Below are positions 45,225-54,238 of a stretch of DNA of 64,000 nucleotides, piece after piece (within the stretch, counting starts at the first letter, position 1; each line of letters starts with the position of its first letter). The stretch spans positions 190,299 to 254,298 of the forward strand of contig NZ_JQCD01000031.1 in NCBI RefSeq assembly GCF_001437425.1. The letters run 5' to 3'. The translations under genes were made by a program, and so were the position numbers. Below the pieces are notes generated by a model, which worked only from the letters and a program-made list of their open reading frames with translations, searched no databases and had not been told where the DNA came from. Source of the DNA: Weissella minor (GTDB lineage: Bacteria; Bacillota; Bacilli; Lactobacillales; Lactobacillaceae).

Positions 45225-46721
45225 ATGACTCAAAAATATCCGGATGATAGTTTAGCATTACATACAGATGCTTATCAACTTTCAATGATGCAAACGTACT
45301 TCTTAGAAGGCGTGCATGAACGTAAAGCAGTGTTTGAAATGTACTTTAGAAAGTTGCCATTCGAAAATGGTTACGCCATTTTTGCGGGACTTGAGCGTGT
45401 GCTTGACTTCCTAAATGGTCTTCACTTTTCAGAAAGTGACATTGCTTATCTACGTGAGTCTGGTGAATTTGATGAAAAGTTTGTAGACTATTTGGCTAAT
45501 TGGCGTTTCAAGGGAACTGTCCGTGCACCTTATGAAGGTGAACCAGTTTTCAATAATGAACCAATCGTTCAAGTTGAAGGAACTGTCTTTGATGCCCAAT
45601 TAATTGAAACGCCATTATTGAATATTATTAATTACCAAACACTGATTGCAACTAAGGCAGCGCGTATTCGCACGGTCGTTGGTAACCAAGGACTTCTAGA
45701 GTTCGGAACTCGTCGTGCCCAGGAGATGGATGCGGCTTTGTGGGGAACCCGTGCGGCCTTTATTGGTGGATTCGATGCCACTTCAAATGTCCGTGCTGGA
45801 AAGTTATTTAATATTCCGATTTCAGGAACACACGCCCACAGCTTGGTTCAAACGTATCGTAGTGACTACGAAGCCTTCAAAGCCTATGCTGAAACGCATC
45901 GTGATGTTGTCTTCTTAGTTGATACGTATGATACTTTACATTCAGGTGTTCCAGCCGCAATTCGTGTTGCGAAGGAATTTGGAGATAAGATTAATTTCCA
46001 AGGTGTTCGTTTAGATTCAGGGGACATGGCTTATCTTTCAAAGGGTGTCCGTCATCTTTTGGATGAGGCTGGTTTCACTGAGGCTAAAATTTATGCATCA
46101 AACGATTTGGATGAAGAAACCATTACAAGTTTGAAGCGTCAAGATGCGAAGATTGACGTCTGGGGAATTGGCACGAAATTGATTACTGCCTATGACCAAC
46201 CTGCATTGGGTGGTGTTTATAAGGTTGTCTCAATTGAAGATGAATCTGGTGAAATGGTTGATACTATCAAGATTTCTGGTTCTGCTGAAAAGATTTCAAC
46301 ACCAGGTAAGAAACAAGTTTGGCGCATTACATCAAACACTGATGGTAAATCACAAGGTGATTACATTGCATTGAGTCATGAAGATCCACGTGATTTACCT
46401 GAAGGTTTGTATATGTTCCACCCAAACTACACTTACTTGAACAAAACAGTTGAAGATTACACAGCCCGTCCACTCTTGCACGATATGATTATTGATGGTG
46501 AAGTGGTCTATGAATCACCCGACGTTCAAGAAATTCGTCAATATTCACGTCAAAATCTGAAAGCACTTTGGTCAGAATACCGTCGTGACTTAAATCCACA
46601 AGAGTATCCAGTTGATTTGTCACCTGAAGCTTGGAATAATAAGATGAATCTCATCGAGCAAATTCGTGGTTACGTGAAAGAATTAGCTGATAAGGATGAT
46701 AAGCAAAATACACAAGCATAA
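45225..46721 (+). CDS. pncB: Nicotinate phosphoribosyltransferase
   Basis: 498 residues, the long Gram-positive type. LHTDAYQLSMMQTYF at the start, FGTRRAQEMDAA and the late GVRLDSGDMAYLSK (PRPP/active-site region) are characteristic. It makes nicotinate mononucleotide from nicotinate, the entry step of NAD salvage. nadE follows after a terminator, so both ends of the pathway are together. Confidence 0.94.
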   Translation: MTQKYPDDSLALHTDAYQLSMMQTYFLEGVHERKAVFEMYFRKLPFENGYAIFAGLERVLDFLNGLHFSESDIAYLRESGEFDEKFVDYLANWRFKGTVRAPYEGEPVFNNEPIVQVEGTVFDAQLIETPLLNIINYQTLIATKAARIRTVVGNQGLLEFGTRRAQEMDAALWGTRAAFIGGFDATSNVRAGKLFNIPISGTHAHSLVQTYRSDYEAFKAYAETHRDVVFLVDTYDTLHSGVPAAIRVAKEFGDKINFQGVRLDSGDMAYLSKGVRHLLDEAGFTEAKIYASNDLDEETITSLKRQDAKIDVWGIGTKLITAYDQPALGGVYKVVSIEDESGEMVDTIKISGSAEKISTPGKKQVWRITSNTDGKSQGDYIALSHEDPRDLPEGLYMFHPNYTYLNKTVEDYTARPLLHDMIIDGEVVYESPDVQEIRQYSRQNLKALWSEYRRDLNPQEYPVDLSPEAWNNKMNLIEQIRGYVKELADKDDKQNTQA

Positions 46722-46728
46722 CAGATAG

Positions 46729-46757
46729 AAAGCTGCCGTAATGGTGGCTTTTTTCTT
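46729..46757 (+). terminator. Terminator of pncB
   Basis: AAGCTGCC / GGTGGCTT short hairpin followed by TTTTTTC. Confidence 0.65.
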
Positions 46758-46796
46758 TCAATCGATTAATTTTGTCAACGAAAAGTCTTTATTGCA

Positions 46797-46892
46797 ATGG
46801 ATGCCTTACAAAGTGTGATTGCACGTGAGCTTGGGGTTGAAGGAACAATTTATCACCTCACGGCAGCAGACCCCACAATTACAAATATTTAA
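46797..46892 (+). CDS. Possible 31-codon small ORF or gene remnant
   Basis: ATG to TAA encoding MDALQSVIARELGVEGTI then YHLTAADPTITNI. It reads like the inside of a folded protein and lacks a ribosome site, so a decayed gene fragment is more likely than a functional peptide. It lies between pncB and nadE. Not recognised. Confidence 0.25.
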   Translation: MDALQSVIARELGVEGTIYHLTAADPTITNI

Positions 46893-46965
46893 GTAGTTGC
46901 ACACCGGGTTAAAACGCTGTACTCTAGGCATATCAACTTTATTTTAACCAAAGGAAGTAACGAAC

Positions 46966-47790
46966 ATGCGTGCAAAACAAGCCGAAATTATTGAAGCATT
47001 GGGTGCTCAACCAACGATTGATCCTGAGCAAGAATTCCGTCGTTCTGTTGATTTGTTAAAAGGATATCTACAATCAACGCATTTAAAGACGTACGTGCTA
47101 GGAATTTCTGGCGGTCAAGATTCAACTTTAGCCGGTAAGATGGCACAAACTGCAATTACTGAATTACGTGATGAAACAGGGGATGCTGCGTATCAATTCG
47201 TTGCGATGCGTCTCCCATACAATGAACAAGCCGATGAACAAGATGCATTGGATGCCATTGCGTGGCAAAATGCCGATCAAACAATTCGGGTTAATATTCA
47301 AGACGTGACGGAACATACCGTTGCTGAAGTTGTGAATAATGACTTACCTGTATCTGATTTCAATAAAGGTAATATCAAAGCCCGTCAACGTATGATTTTC
47401 CAATATGCGGTGGCTGGTTCAATGGGTGGCCTAGTGATTGGAACGGATCACGCGGCTGAAGCAATTACTGGTTTCTATACGAAATTTGGTGATGGCGCAG
47501 CTGATATCACACCTTTGCACCGCTTGAATAAGCGCCAAGGACGTCAAATTCTTGAATATTTGGATGCGCCTAAGCATTTGTATGAAAAGACGCCAACGGC
47601 CGATTTGGAAGAAGATCGTCCAGCGCTACCAGATGAAGTCGCATTAGGTGTAACTTATACTGATATCGATGATTATTTGGAAGGCCGCGATGTGGCAGAT
47701 GATGTCGCTGAAAAAATTGAGAATTGGTATACACGAACTGAGCATAAGCGCCAAGCCCCAGTCACTGTTTTTGACGCCTGGTGGAAATAA
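46966..47790 (+). CDS. nadE: Ammonia-dependent NAD+ synthetase
   Basis: 274 residues. The PP-loop [12 protein letters not shown] (SGGxDS) and [39 protein letters not shown] are diagnostic. It amidates nicotinate adenine dinucleotide with ammonia to NAD; no glutaminase domain is fused. AAAGGAAG precedes the ATG. Confidence 0.95.
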   Translation: MRAKQAEIIEALGAQPTIDPEQEFRRSVDLLKGYLQSTHLKTYVLGISGGQDSTLAGKMAQTAITELRDETGDAAYQFVAMRLPYNEQADEQDALDAIAWQNADQTIRVNIQDVTEHTVAEVVNNDLPVSDFNKGNIKARQRMIFQYAVAGSMGGLVIGTDHAAEAITGFYTKFGDGAADITPLHRLNKRQGRQILEYLDAPKHLYEKTPTADLEEDRPALPDEVALGVTYTDIDDYLEGRDVADDVAEKIENWYTRTEHKRQAPVTVFDAWWK

Positions 47791-47802
47791 ATTAAACAAT
47801 CG

Positions 47803-47829
47803 ACGACCAATGCTGATTGGTCGTTTTTT
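47803..47829 (+). terminator. Terminator of nadE
   Basis: ACGACCAAT / ATTGGTCGT hairpin followed by six T. Confidence 0.82.
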
Positions 47830-47892
47830 CATGCCGATAATTCGCTTTATATGGTAAACTAGAGACATTCTAAAAAAGGAACGGTGCTTCTC

Positions 47893-49305
47893 ATGAAAGT
47901 TTTTAATACAATGACCCTCACTAAAGAAGAGTTTATACCAATGCATACTAATGAAATCAATATGTATGTCTGTGGGCCGACTGTATACAACTACATTCAT
48001 ATTGGTAATGCACGTTCAGCAATTGCTTTTGATACGATTCGTCGGTATTTTGAGTACAAAGGTTATCAAGTGAATTATGTGTCTAATTTCACTGATATTG
48101 ATGACAAAATGATTAACACGGCTCGCGCCGAAAACATAACCGTCCCAGAGCTGGCTGATAAATTTATTGCGGCCTACTTTGAGGACACGAAGCCATTAAA
48201 TGTGCGGCCTGCGACCGTTCAGCCACGTGCGACGGACAATATTCCTGAAATCATTGTGTTTGTGCAAGACTTGGTCGATAAAGGTTATGCTTATGAGTCT
48301 GCGGGTGATGTTTATTATCGTGCTAGCAAGTTTGATGATTATGGTGCTTTAGCCCATCAAGATGTTGCTGAAATGGAACACAATGCTGCGGGTCGTTTAG
48401 ATGATGCTGAAATGGACCGCAAGGAAGATCCAATGGACTTTGCGGTTTGGAAAGCATCTAAAACAGACGATGAAATCTCATGGGAATCACCTTGGGGTCA
48501 AGGTCGTCCAGGTTGGCATATTGAATGCTCGGTTATGGCAACAAAGTATCTCGGGAATCATTTCGATATTCATGGGGGTGGGATTGATTTGGCGTTCCCA
48601 CACCATACCAATGAAATTGCACAGTCTGAGGCTAAAACCGGTGAAACATTCGTCAACAAATGGTTACACAATGGCTTTGTGACAGTTGGGGATGAAGAAG
48701 AGAAGATGTCAAAGTCTTTGGGCAACTTCACAACAGTGCATGATCTATTGCAAGAAATTGATGATCCAATGGTTCTACGTTTCTTTATGGCAACAACTCA
48801 GTATCGTCGTCCAATTGCTTTTTCGGAAAAGAATATGACGCAAGCGGCGCGTAATCTAGAACGTATTCGCACCGGTTACCGAAATCTTAAGTTCCGTTTG
48901 GCTGATGCAAACCCTGGTCAGAATGCAGAAACTGACGCAAAAGTGGCTGACCTTGTGGCAAAGTATGTTGAAGCGATGGATGATGATTTCAATGTACAAA
49001 ATGCCTTAGCGGCTGTTTATGGATTGGTTGAATTGGCGAATATTTATGCTGAGCAAACAGCTGTTCAAAGTGAAACGGTGACCAACATCCTAAATCAGAT
49101 TGAAACATTGATGGGCGTGTTTGGTGTCGATGGCTTTGCCCAAGAAGAGGAAGCTGATACAGACATTCAAGCCTTAATTGATGAACGTGATGCAGCTCGT
49201 GCGAACCGCGATTTTGCCCGTTCTGATGAAATTCGGGATGAATTATCAGCACAAGGTGTGATTTTAGAAGATACACCGCAAGGAACCCGTTGGCATAAAG
49301 CCTAA
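47893..49305 (+). CDS. cysS: Cysteinyl-tRNA synthetase
   Basis: 470 residues from ATG 47893 (AAAAAGGAACG upstream). HIGH motif YIHIGNARS, zinc site beginning CGPTVYN, with HIECSVM and HHTNE, and the KMSKS loop [11 protein letters not shown] are present. Loads cysteine on tRNA-Cys. First of cysS-mrnC-rlmB-(small gene on the other strand)-sigH, the Bacilli order. Confidence 0.96.
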   Translation: MKVFNTMTLTKEEFIPMHTNEINMYVCGPTVYNYIHIGNARSAIAFDTIRRYFEYKGYQVNYVSNFTDIDDKMINTARAENITVPELADKFIAAYFEDTKPLNVRPATVQPRATDNIPEIIVFVQDLVDKGYAYESAGDVYYRASKFDDYGALAHQDVAEMEHNAAGRLDDAEMDRKEDPMDFAVWKASKTDDEISWESPWGQGRPGWHIECSVMATKYLGNHFDIHGGGIDLAFPHHTNEIAQSEAKTGETFVNKWLHNGFVTVGDEEEKMSKSLGNFTTVHDLLQEIDDPMVLRFFMATTQYRRPIAFSEKNMTQAARNLERIRTGYRNLKFRLADANPGQNAETDAKVADLVAKYVEAMDDDFNVQNALAAVYGLVELANIYAEQTAVQSETVTNILNQIETLMGVFGVDGFAQEEEADTDIQALIDERDAARANRDFARSDEIRDELSAQGVILEDTPQGTRWHKA

Positions 49306-49344
49306 CGAACAACTTGAGAATATAATATAGAGAGAAAAATAAAA

Positions 49345-49776
49345 ATGAATTCTGATGAACTTGATTATCAACAAATGAATGGCCTTGATTTAGCCTACCT
49401 CGGCGATGCGGTCTACGAAATTTATGTACGTCAACATTTATTGGCGCAAGGGATTACCCGTCCCCAACAATTGCAACGCCAGTCAAAGCAATATGTATCA
49501 GCTAAGGCGCACGCCGCTTTATTTGCTTTGATGGAAGCCGATGATGTGTTGACGGAAGAAGAAATGCGCTATTTCAAGCGCGGCCGAAATGCAAATTCAC
49601 ATACCAAGGCTAAGAATACAGATGTTGTCAGTTATCGAATTTCAACTGGTTTTGAAGCTTTGATTGGCTATTTATATGCGAGTCATCAAATTGAACGCTT
49701 AGAAACACTCGTCAGTTGGGTGTTTACACAAGTAGAGGATGGGAAAACAAAAGCAAATGGCACAAACAAGAAATAA
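49345..49776 (+). CDS. mrnC: Mini-ribonuclease III
   Basis: 143 residues. NGLDLAYLGDAVYEIYVRQHLL contains the RNase III catalytic core (LAYLGDAVYE) without a dsRNA-binding domain, and GRNANSHTKAKNTDVVSYRISTGFEALIGYLY follows. It matures the 3' and 5' ends of 23S rRNA. It overlaps rlmB by about 20 bases. Confidence 0.94.
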   Translation: MNSDELDYQQMNGLDLAYLGDAVYEIYVRQHLLAQGITRPQQLQRQSKQYVSAKAHAALFALMEADDVLTEEEMRYFKRGRNANSHTKAKNTDVVSYRISTGFEALIGYLYASHQIERLETLVSWVFTQVEDGKTKANGTNKK

Positions 49777-50629
49777 AGCGGACGGGCGTCAAAAGCAAAA
49801 TGACCGTCGTAACGGTAAAGGCCGTCCACAACAAAATAATGGTCGTCGTAAGGAACAACATGACGCCCAACAAGATAAAAATCAAAGCGTTGATAATGCT
49901 GAATTCATTTTCGGCATTCATGCCGCAACCGAAGCCTTGAAGGGTGAAACGCAAATCAACAAAGTTTGGCTACAATCTGGTTTGCAAGATAAAACTCGGA
50001 ATGAGTTAACGACTTTGGCAAAGAAGCGTGGATTGATTATTCAAGACGCACCCAAAGCGAAATTGGATGAATTAACTGATGGACAAAATCACCAAGGTGT
50101 TGTCTTATCAATTGCGGCTTATGCGTATGCTAGCATTGACGACATGTTCGCTTTAGCAGCTGAAAAAGATGAAGCACCCTTTATCTTGATTTTGGATTCA
50201 ATTGAAGATCCACATAATTTAGGGTCAATCTTGCGAACAGCCGACGCTGCTGGGGTCCATGGTGTGATTATTCCAAAGCGCCGCGCCGTTCAATTAACAT
50301 CGACAGTTGCTAAGACATCAACTGGGGCGATTGAGCACGTGCCTGTTGCCCGGGTGACGAACTTGGTCCAAACGGTTGAGAAGTTGAAAGAACGTGGCTT
50401 GTGGGTCTTTGGAACCGACATGGATGGGACTGATTACCGTCGCTGGGATGCCAAAGGGGCCACGGCCTTGATTATTGGGAATGAAGGTAAGGGTATTTCG
50501 CCTTTGTTGAAGAAGACCGTTGACGAAACGCTCTCAATTCCAATGATTGGACATGTGCAAAGTTTGAATGCTTCTGTTGCAGCCAGCCTGTTGATTTATC
50601 AAGGCTTTAACTCACGTAATCCTTTGTAA
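49757..50629 (+). CDS. rlmB: 23S rRNA (guanosine 2'-O)-methyltransferase RlmB (TrmH/SpoU family)
   Basis: 290 residues from ATG 49757; an in-frame ATG at 49739 gives six more residues and either may be used. A basic, Gln/Asn-rich N-terminus (about 1-45) precedes the L30-like domain (FIFGIHAATEAL) and the SPOUT domain: ILDSIEDPHNLGSILRTADAAGVHGVI, IGNEGKGIS and SIPMIGHVQSLNASVAASLLIY. Methylates G2251-equivalent in 23S rRNA. Terminator follows. Confidence 0.93.
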   Translation: MAQTRNKADGRQKQNDRRNGKGRPQQNNGRRKEQHDAQQDKNQSVDNAEFIFGIHAATEALKGETQINKVWLQSGLQDKTRNELTTLAKKRGLIIQDAPKAKLDELTDGQNHQGVVLSIAAYAYASIDDMFALAAEKDEAPFILILDSIEDPHNLGSILRTADAAGVHGVIIPKRRAVQLTSTVAKTSTGAIEHVPVARVTNLVQTVEKLKERGLWVFGTDMDGTDYRRWDAKGATALIIGNEGKGISPLLKKTVDETLSIPMIGHVQSLNASVAASLLIYQGFNSRNPL

Positions 50630-50632
50630 AAT

Positions 50633-50673
50633 AAAACCCCTTGACCACATAAACAGTGATCAAGGGGTTTTTA
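50633..50673 (+). terminator. Terminator of rlmB
   Basis: AAAACCCCTTGA / TCAAGGGGTTTTT hairpin with a 15-base loop containing a partial extra pairing. Confidence 0.85.
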
Positions 50674-50728
50674 AGTTAAAATGCACAGGTCTTTGCATGG
50701 TGCACGTGCCGGTATAAATAATGCTAAT

Positions 50729-50890
50729 TTATTTGTCCCAAGGACTGATCCGGCCGGTGGCATAGAAGCCTTGGTTCACGCCATAGCGAACCAGCCAAGT
50801 ATCATCAGTTTGGTTATAATAGACTAAAACACCCGGTACGCCCGGATAACTGATATCATCTGTTTGTACTAAATCACCAACTTTAAACAT
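50729..50890 (-). CDS. Small conserved-looking protein, 53 residues
   Basis: From ATG 50890 with GAGGAC eight bases upstream on the minus strand; the longer frame to 51052 runs through the region upstream of sigH and is unlikely. Sequence begins MFKVGDLVQTDDISYPGV and ends in RISPWDK. It looks like a small beta-barrel (SH3/KOW-like) with many aromatic residues and no signal. Function unknown. Divergent from sigH. Confidence 0.65.
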   Translation of the reverse strand: MFKVGDLVQTDDISYPGVPGVLVYYNQTDDTWLVRYGVNQGFYATGRISPWDK

Positions 50891-51011
50891 CGTAGCGTCC
50901 TCTTTTCGTAAATTATCTGATAGCTCGATTGTACCATAGGCTCTATTCGAAAAAGCATGCTCGAAAACATCAAAAAACAAGTTCAAAACATAAGCTTGTT
51001 TCACAAAATTG

Positions 51012-51039
51012 TCCCCGGCATAATGATTTTTCTGGGGGA
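51012..51039 (+). promoter_or_regulatory. Possible hairpin masking the sigH ribosome site
   Basis: TCCCC (51012-51016) can pair with GGGGA (51035-51039), which is the ribosome site before ATG 51047. An upstream AAACAAG/CTTGTTT hairpin (about 50975-51001) precedes it. This may hold translation low until a signal. Confidence 0.4.
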
Positions 51040-51046
51040 AATAATT

Positions 51047-51607
51047 ATGCAAATGAAAGAATGCCGTGAGTTTTACTTAGCAGCAGCAATGACCGGGGAT
51101 GAGGCAGCGCTTGAATGGGTTTTACAAGCATTTAATGGCTTAATTTGGCAAGAATTTCAGGGACAAAAAATGCGTCCCAAACCCGATGATTGGTATCATG
51201 AGTGTCGTTTGGTGATGTATCGTTGTTTGATGAAACTACCCCATCAACATTGGGGTGTTTTAACCATTTACTTTCAACGGGCGTTAAGGCACCATGTGAC
51301 ATCGCTTTGGCGAGAAGAGGTACAGAGTAAATATGGGCCCATGCTTTCAGATGACTGTTTAACGTATTTACCGACGGATCAGGCTTATGGTTCAAACTTG
51401 GAGATTGAATGGCATTTGTTATTAGAAGGGGCGATGGCTGAGTTGTCAACATTACAGTATCAATTGATGACTTTGCGATTGCAGGGCTATTCAATCCAGG
51501 AATGTGCCGTTGAACTAGACAAGTCAGCTTCATGGTGTTACCAACAATGGCGCTTAATTCAGCATTATTTCAAATCAATGAAAGAACGGCCACATGCATT
51601 TAATTGA
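51047..51607 (+). CDS. sigH: Sigma-70 family factor, SigH/ComX-like
   Basis: 186 residues from ATG 51047 (GGGGGAA upstream). Region 2 is weakly kept (about 20-90: ALEWVLQAFNGLIWQEF, DDWYHECRLVMYRCLMKLP), and region 4 is seen as LSTLQYQLMTLRLQGYSIQECAVELDKSASWCYQQWRLI, a helix-turn-helix. The place between rlmB and rpmG-secE-nusG is that of sigH in B. subtilis and the competence sigma factor of lactobacilli. It probably switches on late competence genes. The frame is intact. Confidence 0.8.
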   Translation: MQMKECREFYLAAAMTGDEAALEWVLQAFNGLIWQEFQGQKMRPKPDDWYHECRLVMYRCLMKLPHQHWGVLTIYFQRALRHHVTSLWREEVQSKYGPMLSDDCLTYLPTDQAYGSNLEIEWHLLLEGAMAELSTLQYQLMTLRLQGYSIQECAVELDKSASWCYQQWRLIQHYFKSMKERPHAFN

Positions 51608-51675
51608 TACTGTCGTTTTTTCAAAAACGTGTTACACTATAAAAGTGAATGAATAAAAATAAGGTGGGATTTCAA

Positions 51676-51825
51676 ATGGCCCAGAAAAAAGTAGCCTTGG
51701 CTTGTAGTGTTTGTGGATCACGTAATTATACGGTTCCAAAGAAAACAGACCGCGCAACTCGGCTTGAAGTAAAAAAATATTGTAAGTATTGTGATCAACA
51801 TACGATTCATCGCGAGACGATGTAA
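51676..51825 (+). CDS. rpmG: 50S ribosomal protein L33
   Basis: 49 residues: four-cysteine zinc-ribbon form, with CSVCGSRNY and [24 protein letters not shown] lies before ATG 51676. Short gene in the usual rpmG-secE-nusG order. Confidence 0.95.
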   Translation: MAQKKVALACSVCGSRNYTVPKKTDRATRLEVKKYCKYCDQHTIHRETM

Positions 51826-51845
51826 GCGAAGAAGGGAGCTAGCAA

Positions 51846-52016
51846 ATGAATTTTATTAGTAGTGTTTTTGAAGAAATGAGGCGGGTGACTTGGCCTACTT
51901 TCAGTCAAAATATTCATAATACAACCGTTGTTATTTTGACTAGTCTCTTCTTCGCCCTATTCTTAGGGAGCGCAGATTGGATCTTTGAACAAGGAATTAC
52001 ATTCTTGTCGAAATAA
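51846..52016 (+). CDS. secE: Protein translocase subunit SecE
   Basis: 56 residues: FISSVFEEMRRVTWPTFSQ (the amphipathic helix with the conserved RxVxWP) followed by one membrane helix (NTTVVILTSLFFALFLGSADWIF). Partner of SecY. AAGGGAG precedes ATG 51846. Confidence 0.95.
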   Translation: MNFISSVFEEMRRVTWPTFSQNIHNTTVVILTSLFFALFLGSADWIFEQGITFLSK

Positions 52017-52033
52017 TCGGTCTAAGGTATAAT
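52005..52033 (+). promoter_or_regulatory. Promoter at the end of secE, driving the nusG leader
   Basis: TTGTCG (52005-52010), 17-base spacer and TATAAT (52028-52033). Transcription would start near 52040, only about 20 bases before a terminator. Confidence 0.65.
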
Positions 52034-52060
52034 TGACTTATTAAATCTTAACAGCAAACA

Positions 52061-52086
52061 AAACCTCCAATTTCGGGGGTTTTTAT
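52061..52086 (+). terminator. Terminator or attenuator between secE and nusG
   Basis: AACCTCC / GGGGGTT hairpin followed by a T-rich stretch. It lies just after a good promoter and 24 bases before nusG, so it may be an attenuator of nusG. Confidence 0.7.
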
Positions 52087-52109
52087 TTAACAATTAGCTA
52101 GGAGGCATC

Positions 52110-52667
52110 ATGGCAGACGAGTCTTTTGACAATCAATGGTATGTTATCCATACCTATTCAGGTTACGAAAACAGTGTGAAAACAAATCTTGAATCACGTA
52201 TTGAAACAATGGGCATGACAGATTATATTTTCCGTGTCGTTGTTCCAGAACGCGAAGTAACAGTTAACGAAAATGGTGAAACTAAGGTTGTAAAGGAAAA
52301 TGACTTCCCAGGATATGTCTTAGTTGAAATGGTTATGACTGACGAAGCCTGGTATGTTGTGCGTAACACACCTGGTGTTACTGGATTCTTAGGTTCACAC
52401 GGTGGTGGTTCAAAGCCAACATCATTGTTGCCAGAAGAAGTTGATGAGATGTTAGCACGTGTTGAAGATACAGAACGTGATGTCGTTGACCATATTGATG
52501 CAGAAGTTGGGGATGTTGTGAATGTAACCAGCGGTTCATTTGAAGGTATGGAAGGTACAATTACAAGTATCGATAACGACAAGCAAGAAGTGACTGTTTT
52601 GGTTAACTTCTTAGGTCGTGAAACACCAACAGAAATTTCATTTGCTGATGTTAAGCCAGTAAATTAA
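52110..52667 (+). CDS. nusG: Transcription termination/antitermination protein NusG
   Basis: 185 residues. WYVIHTYSGYENSVKTNLESRI, the NGN domain with FPGYVLVEM, and a C-terminal KOW domain (VGDVVNVTSGSFEGMEGTITSI). It binds RNA polymerase and affects pausing and termination. AGGAGG precedes ATG 52110. Confidence 0.96.
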   Translation: MADESFDNQWYVIHTYSGYENSVKTNLESRIETMGMTDYIFRVVVPEREVTVNENGETKVVKENDFPGYVLVEMVMTDEAWYVVRNTPGVTGFLGSHGGGSKPTSLLPEEVDEMLARVEDTERDVVDHIDAEVGDVVNVTSGSFEGMEGTITSIDNDKQEVTVLVNFLGRETPTEISFADVKPVN

Positions 52668-52674
52668 AAATAAT

Positions 52675-52709
52675 TCCGCCATACCCTTGCAAAAGTGTAT
52701 GGCTTTTAT
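52675..52709 (+). terminator. Terminator of nusG
   Basis: GCCATAC / GTATGGC hairpin followed by TTTTATT; it overlaps the next promoter. Confidence 0.75.
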
Positions 52710-52715
52710 TATAAT
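52687..52715 (+). promoter_or_regulatory. Promoter of the rplK-rplA operon
   Basis: TTGCAA (52687-52692), 17-base spacer and TATAAT (52710-52715). Confidence 0.75.
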
Positions 52716-52721
52716 GTTCAG

Positions 52722-52802
52722 GTATGCGTGGTGACACGTATATGTGGGAGGCGGAAATCGAAACTCGCCATTTATACCACAAACACGAAGGAGGAAACAA
52801 TC
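52722..52802 (+). ncRNA. L11 operon leader with L1-binding-like element
   Basis: GTGGGAGGCG (52744-52753) pairs with CGCC and ACCAC parts of the motif CGCCATTTATACCAC (52766-52780). It fits the L1 feedback element that lies before rplK in many bacteria. A sister element stands before rplA at 53272-53301. Confidence 0.7.
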
Positions 52803-53228
52803 GTGGCTAAGAAAGTTTCAAGTATTGTTAAGTTGCAGATTCCAGCCGGTAAGGCTACACCTGCACCTCCAGTAGGACCTGCTTTGGGTCAAGCTGGTGT
52901 TAACATCATGGGATTCGCAAAGGAATTTAATGCACGTACTGCTGATCAAGACGGTATGCTAATTCCTGTAGTTATTACTGTATATGAGGATCGTTCATTC
53001 GAGTTCGTTACAAAGACGCCACCTGCAGCTGTATTGCTAAAGAAGGCCGCTGGAACGGATAAGGGTTCAGGAGAACCTAACACGAAGAAGGTTGCCACAG
53101 TTACTGCAGCACAAGTGCGTGAAATTGCAGAAACTAAGATGCAAGATCTAAACGCAGCTGATGTTGAAGCAGCAGCTCGCATGATTGAAGGTACTGCACG
53201 TTCAATGGGCTTCACTGTTGAAGGCTAA
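52803..53228 (+). CDS. rplK: 50S ribosomal protein L11
   Basis: 141 residues from GTG 52803 after [43 protein letters not shown] and the RNA-binding C-terminal domain ending SMGFTVEG are diagnostic. Part of the GTPase-associated centre and target of thiopeptides. Confidence 0.97.
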   Translation: MAKKVSSIVKLQIPAGKATPAPPVGPALGQAGVNIMGFAKEFNARTADQDGMLIPVVITVYEDRSFEFVTKTPPAAVLLKKAAGTDKGSGEPNTKKVATVTAAQVREIAETKMQDLNAADVEAAARMIEGTARSMGFTVEG

Positions 53229-53271
53229 TCTGACGTTAGTACGGATCGCGTAGGAAACTAAGCATGATCAA

Positions 53272-53301
53272 GCGGGAGGTCTTGGACGACCATTTGACCG
53301 C
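53272..53301 (+). promoter_or_regulatory. Second L1-binding-like element, between rplK and rplA
   Basis: GCGGGAGGTC...GACCATTTGACCGC folds like the leader element at 52744-52780 and shares GGGAGG and CCATTT with matching outer stems (GCGG/CCGC against GTGG/CCAC). The compensating changes support a real paired structure. Confidence 0.6.
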
Positions 53302-53324
53302 ATTTGCAAGGAGGAATAGCTACC

Positions 53325-54017
53325 ATGGCTAAGAAGTATGGTAAGAAATATTTGGCAGCAGCCGAAAAGGTTGAAAGTGACAAGTTGTACACGATCGACG
53401 AAGCTGCCGCTTTAGTTAAAGATATCGATTTTGCCAAGTTTGATGCAACTGTTGAAATTGCATTTAACTTGAACGTTGATACGCGTCAAGCTGATCAACA
53501 ATTGCGTGGTGCCGTTGTTTTGCCTAACGGTACAGGTAAGGACCAAACTGTTGTGGTCTTTGCTCAAGGAGATAAGGCTAAGGAAGCCGAAGCAGCTGGT
53601 GCCGACGTTGTTGGTGCTGCTGACTTGGTTCAACGTATTTCTGACGGTTGGTTGGATTTTGACGTTGCCATTGCTACACCTGACATGATGGCACAAGTTG
53701 GTCGTGTTGGACGTACATTGGGACCTAAGGGCTTGATGCCTAACCCTAAGACTGGAACTGTTACATTTGACGTGGCTAAGGCCGTTTCAGATGCTAAGTC
53801 TGGTCAAGTGACATACCGTACAGACCGTGACGGAAACGTTGCTGTGCCTGCCGGTAAGGTATCATTTGATGCTGATAAGCTTGCGGGAAACCTAAAGTCA
53901 TTGTCAGATCTTATCCTAAAGGCTCGTCCATCATCAGTTAAGGGAACTTACGTACAACACGTATCAATCTCTTCAACATTTGGACCTGCTATCAACATTG
54001 ACCCAACTTCATTGTAA
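53325..54017 (+). CDS. rplA: 50S ribosomal protein L1
   Basis: 230 residues from ATG 53325 after [52 protein letters not shown] and [21 protein letters not shown] are diagnostic. It forms the mobile L1 stalk and is the likely repressor of this operon. The hairpin after its stop (TTTGTTG/CAACAAA) is A/T-rich and only a weak terminator. Confidence 0.97.
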   Translation: MAKKYGKKYLAAAEKVESDKLYTIDEAAALVKDIDFAKFDATVEIAFNLNVDTRQADQQLRGAVVLPNGTGKDQTVVVFAQGDKAKEAEAAGADVVGAADLVQRISDGWLDFDVAIATPDMMAQVGRVGRTLGPKGLMPNPKTGTVTFDVAKAVSDAKSGQVTYRTDRDGNVAVPAGKVSFDADKLAGNLKSLSDLILKARPSSVKGTYVQHVSISSTFGPAINIDPTSL

Positions 54018-54052
54018 TTTGTTGTTTCAACAAATTTAAAGTTGGCTAATTG

Positions 54053-54081
54053 TTGACGCTTCCTTGGATAACTGTTATAGT
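54053..54081 (+). promoter_or_regulatory. Promoter of the rplJ-rplL operon
   Basis: TTGACG (54053-54058), 17-base spacer and TATAGT (54076-54081). Confidence 0.75.
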
Positions 54082-54099
54082 AATCTGAGTAATTAATAG

Positions 54100-54205
54100 A
54101 TTCTACCTAAGACGCAGGTGTCGTATGACTTAATATCCAGCCGAGGAAGTGAAAAAACGCGAAAGCGACTTTTGACCCTCGGTGCATTTGTGCCGAGGGT
54201 TTTAG
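54100..54205 (+). ncRNA. L10 leader (ribosomal protein L10/L12 autoregulatory RNA)
   Basis: The conserved segment with CCTAAGACGCAGGTG, ACTTAATATCCAGCCGAGG and the final hairpin ACCCTCGG..CCGAGGGTTTT (54174-54203) matches the L10 leader form of Firmicutes, where L10(L12)4 binds and the last hairpin acts as attenuator. The upstream CCGAGG can compete with that hairpin as antiterminator. Confidence 0.85.
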
Positions 54206-54238
54206 TTAGGATCAAATCTAAATAGGAGGAATGATACC

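Noticed and set aside
50891-51052. N-terminal extension of the 53-residue minus-strand protein
   Set aside because: It would overlap the sigH leader and start, and a good ribosome site stands before ATG 50890.
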